Assembly: GCA_018969565.1 (NCBI GenBank)
Contig: JAGWYC010000100.1
Span: 1 to 7,291 of the forward strand
DNA length: 7,291 nt
Origin: Bacteroidota bacterium
Lineage (GTDB): Bacteria > Bacteroidota > Bacteroidia > NS11-12g > UBA955
Direction of reading: 5' to 3'
Below are positions 6,414 through 7,291 of the stretch, in pieces. Position 1 is the stretch's first letter. Every line of letters starts with the position of its first letter. A model generated the notes under the pieces. The model saw only the letters and a list, made by a program, of their open reading frames with translations. It searched no databases and was not told where the DNA came from. A program made the position numbers and the translations under genes.

Positions 6414-7291
6414 ATGTGGGACAAAATTGCTAGTGCGGTGATGCGCTACCGCGTATGGTGGCTGCTCATCATCCTTGGTCTTACAGGATTTATGGGTTAC
6501 CATGCCAGTAAAATTCAACTGGCTTATGACATGCAGAAGCTGGTGCCTAAAACCGATAAAGACTTCATCACTTACATAGATTTTAAGAAGAAATTCGGCG
6601 AGGACGGTAACAAACTCATCATCGGCATCCAGAGTCCGGATTTTTGGAAGATAGACTACTTCAGGCGCTTTGCAGCCCTGTGCGACAGTCTGGCTGCCAT
6701 TAAAGGTGTGACGGGGGTTGTTTCTCCTTCCAGCGTAGTGGCCCTGCAGGTGGACGACAGCCTGCAGCAATTTGTTACACATCCGCTCTTTCACCGAAAT
6801 ATACAAACTCAGGAAGAGCTGGATTCACTATACCAGGTTTTTGAAAGCCTGCGTTTCTACGACAAACTCATTTTTAATAAGGACAGCGGTGTAGCCCTGT
6901 GCATTGTTTCCATTGAGCAGAAAGTACTGGACAGTGAGATTCGCAATGCCCTGCTGCGCAAGGCTTTTCTGCATTGCGATAAATTCGCTTCCGACAGTAA
7001 AACAATCATACATTACTCCGGACTGCCCTATATACGCAACGAGTTCAGCACCAAGGTGAAGAGCGAAATTACCCTCTTTACCATCATCGCCTTTGGCATC
7101 ACGGCGCTGCTCATTCTGCTGTTCTTCCGGAGCATGACCACCTTGGTTATTTCCTTGGTGTTTATAGCCATCGGGGTGATCTGGTGCCTCGGAATATCCC
7201 AGCTTTACGGCTACAAAATCACCATGCTGATTGGCACACTGCCAACCCTGCTCGTGGTCATCGGGGTACAGAATACCATTTATCTGATTAA
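6414..7291 (+). CDS. RND/MMPL-superfamily exporter, N-terminal part (cut by right edge)
   Basis: An open frame runs from ATG 6414 to the window edge, giving 292 residues and two bases of the next codon. It is the first third or so of an inner-membrane transporter of the MMPL/COG1033 type; family members use the proton gradient, often to move lipids or hydrophobic compounds. Residues 14-30 are TM1 (VWWLLIILGLTGFMGYH). A periplasmic loop of about 185 residues follows, with 'YDMQKLVPKTDKDF' (38-51), 'GVTGVVSPSSV' (98-108) and 'HYSGLPYIRNEF' (200-211). Three more helices cover about 219-238, 241-262 and 269-292. The start 'MWDKIA...RYR' fits Bacteroidota members, and a -7 promoter match lies just upstream. 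In the fourth helix the sequence reads GVQNTIYLI, where I would expect GxPN in close relatives. Divergent from porZ. Substrate unknown. Confidence 0.92.
   Translation, partial: MWDKIASAVMRYRVWWLLIILGLTGFMGYHASKIQLAYDMQKLVPKTDKDFITYIDFKKKFGEDGNKLIIGIQSPDFWKIDYFRRFAALCDSLAAIKGVTGVVSPSSVVALQVDDSLQQFVTHPLFHRNIQTQEELDSLYQVFESLRFYDKLIFNKDSGVALCIVSIEQKVLDSEIRNALLRKAFLHCDKFASDSKTIIHYSGLPYIRNEFSTKVKSEITLFTIIAFGITALLILLFFRSMTTLVISLVFIAIGVIWCLGISQLYGYKITMLIGTLPTLLVVIGVQNTIYLI

Noticed and set aside
6360..7013. Minus-strand open frames opposite the start of the RND gene.
   Set aside because: The plus strand encodes a clear transmembrane helix, periplasmic loop and family motifs over the same bases; the minus frames show no domain and occupy the divergent promoter.

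Overview
The window comes from a Bacteroidota (Bacteroidetes) chromosome. The evidence is a SusC/SusD outer-membrane pair, a protein with a C-terminal type IX secretion (T9SS) sorting domain, start sites preceded by A/T-rich sequence instead of a clear Shine-Dalgarno, and an exact TAnnTTTG (-7 type) promoter match. The species cannot be named from the sequence. GC content is moderate, and no phage, transposase, tRNA, rRNA or CRISPR was seen.

Layout, left to right. (1) Positions 1-714, + strand: the last 237 residues of a SusC/RagA-type TonB-dependent transporter, cut by the left edge. (2) Positions 741-2126, + strand: a complete SusD/RagB-type lipoprotein, 26 bases after susC and certainly its partner. 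(3) Positions 2127-2373: a structured convergent intergenic region. It holds a perfect 15-bp-stem bidirectional terminator, an inverted pair of 26-nt hairpin-bearing elements (REP/REPIN-like) and a 15-nt direct repeat. (4) Positions 2374-4002, - strand: a lipoprotein with MORN-like repeats, a jelly-roll-like module and a C-terminal OmpA peptidoglycan-binding domain. (5) Positions 4036-6360, - strand: a PorZ-like beta-propeller protein with a T9SS sorting domain. It lies 33 bases upstream of the OmpA gene in the same direction, so the two probably form an operon. (6) Positions 6361-6413: a short divergent promoter region. (7) From 6414 to the right edge, + strand: the first 292 residues of an RND/MMPL-family exporter.

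Functionally, the left half is a nutrient-import module in which SusC is the barrel and SusD the surface lid. The substrate is unknown because no enzyme or regulator gene is visible. The right half concerns the cell envelope: a PorZ-like component of the T9SS attachment complex, an OM-to-peptidoglycan lipoprotein with a possible ligand-binding module, and a divergent exporter. No wholly new system can be shown from this window. The points most worth following are the porZ-ompA pairing and the paired hairpin repeats between the convergent operons.
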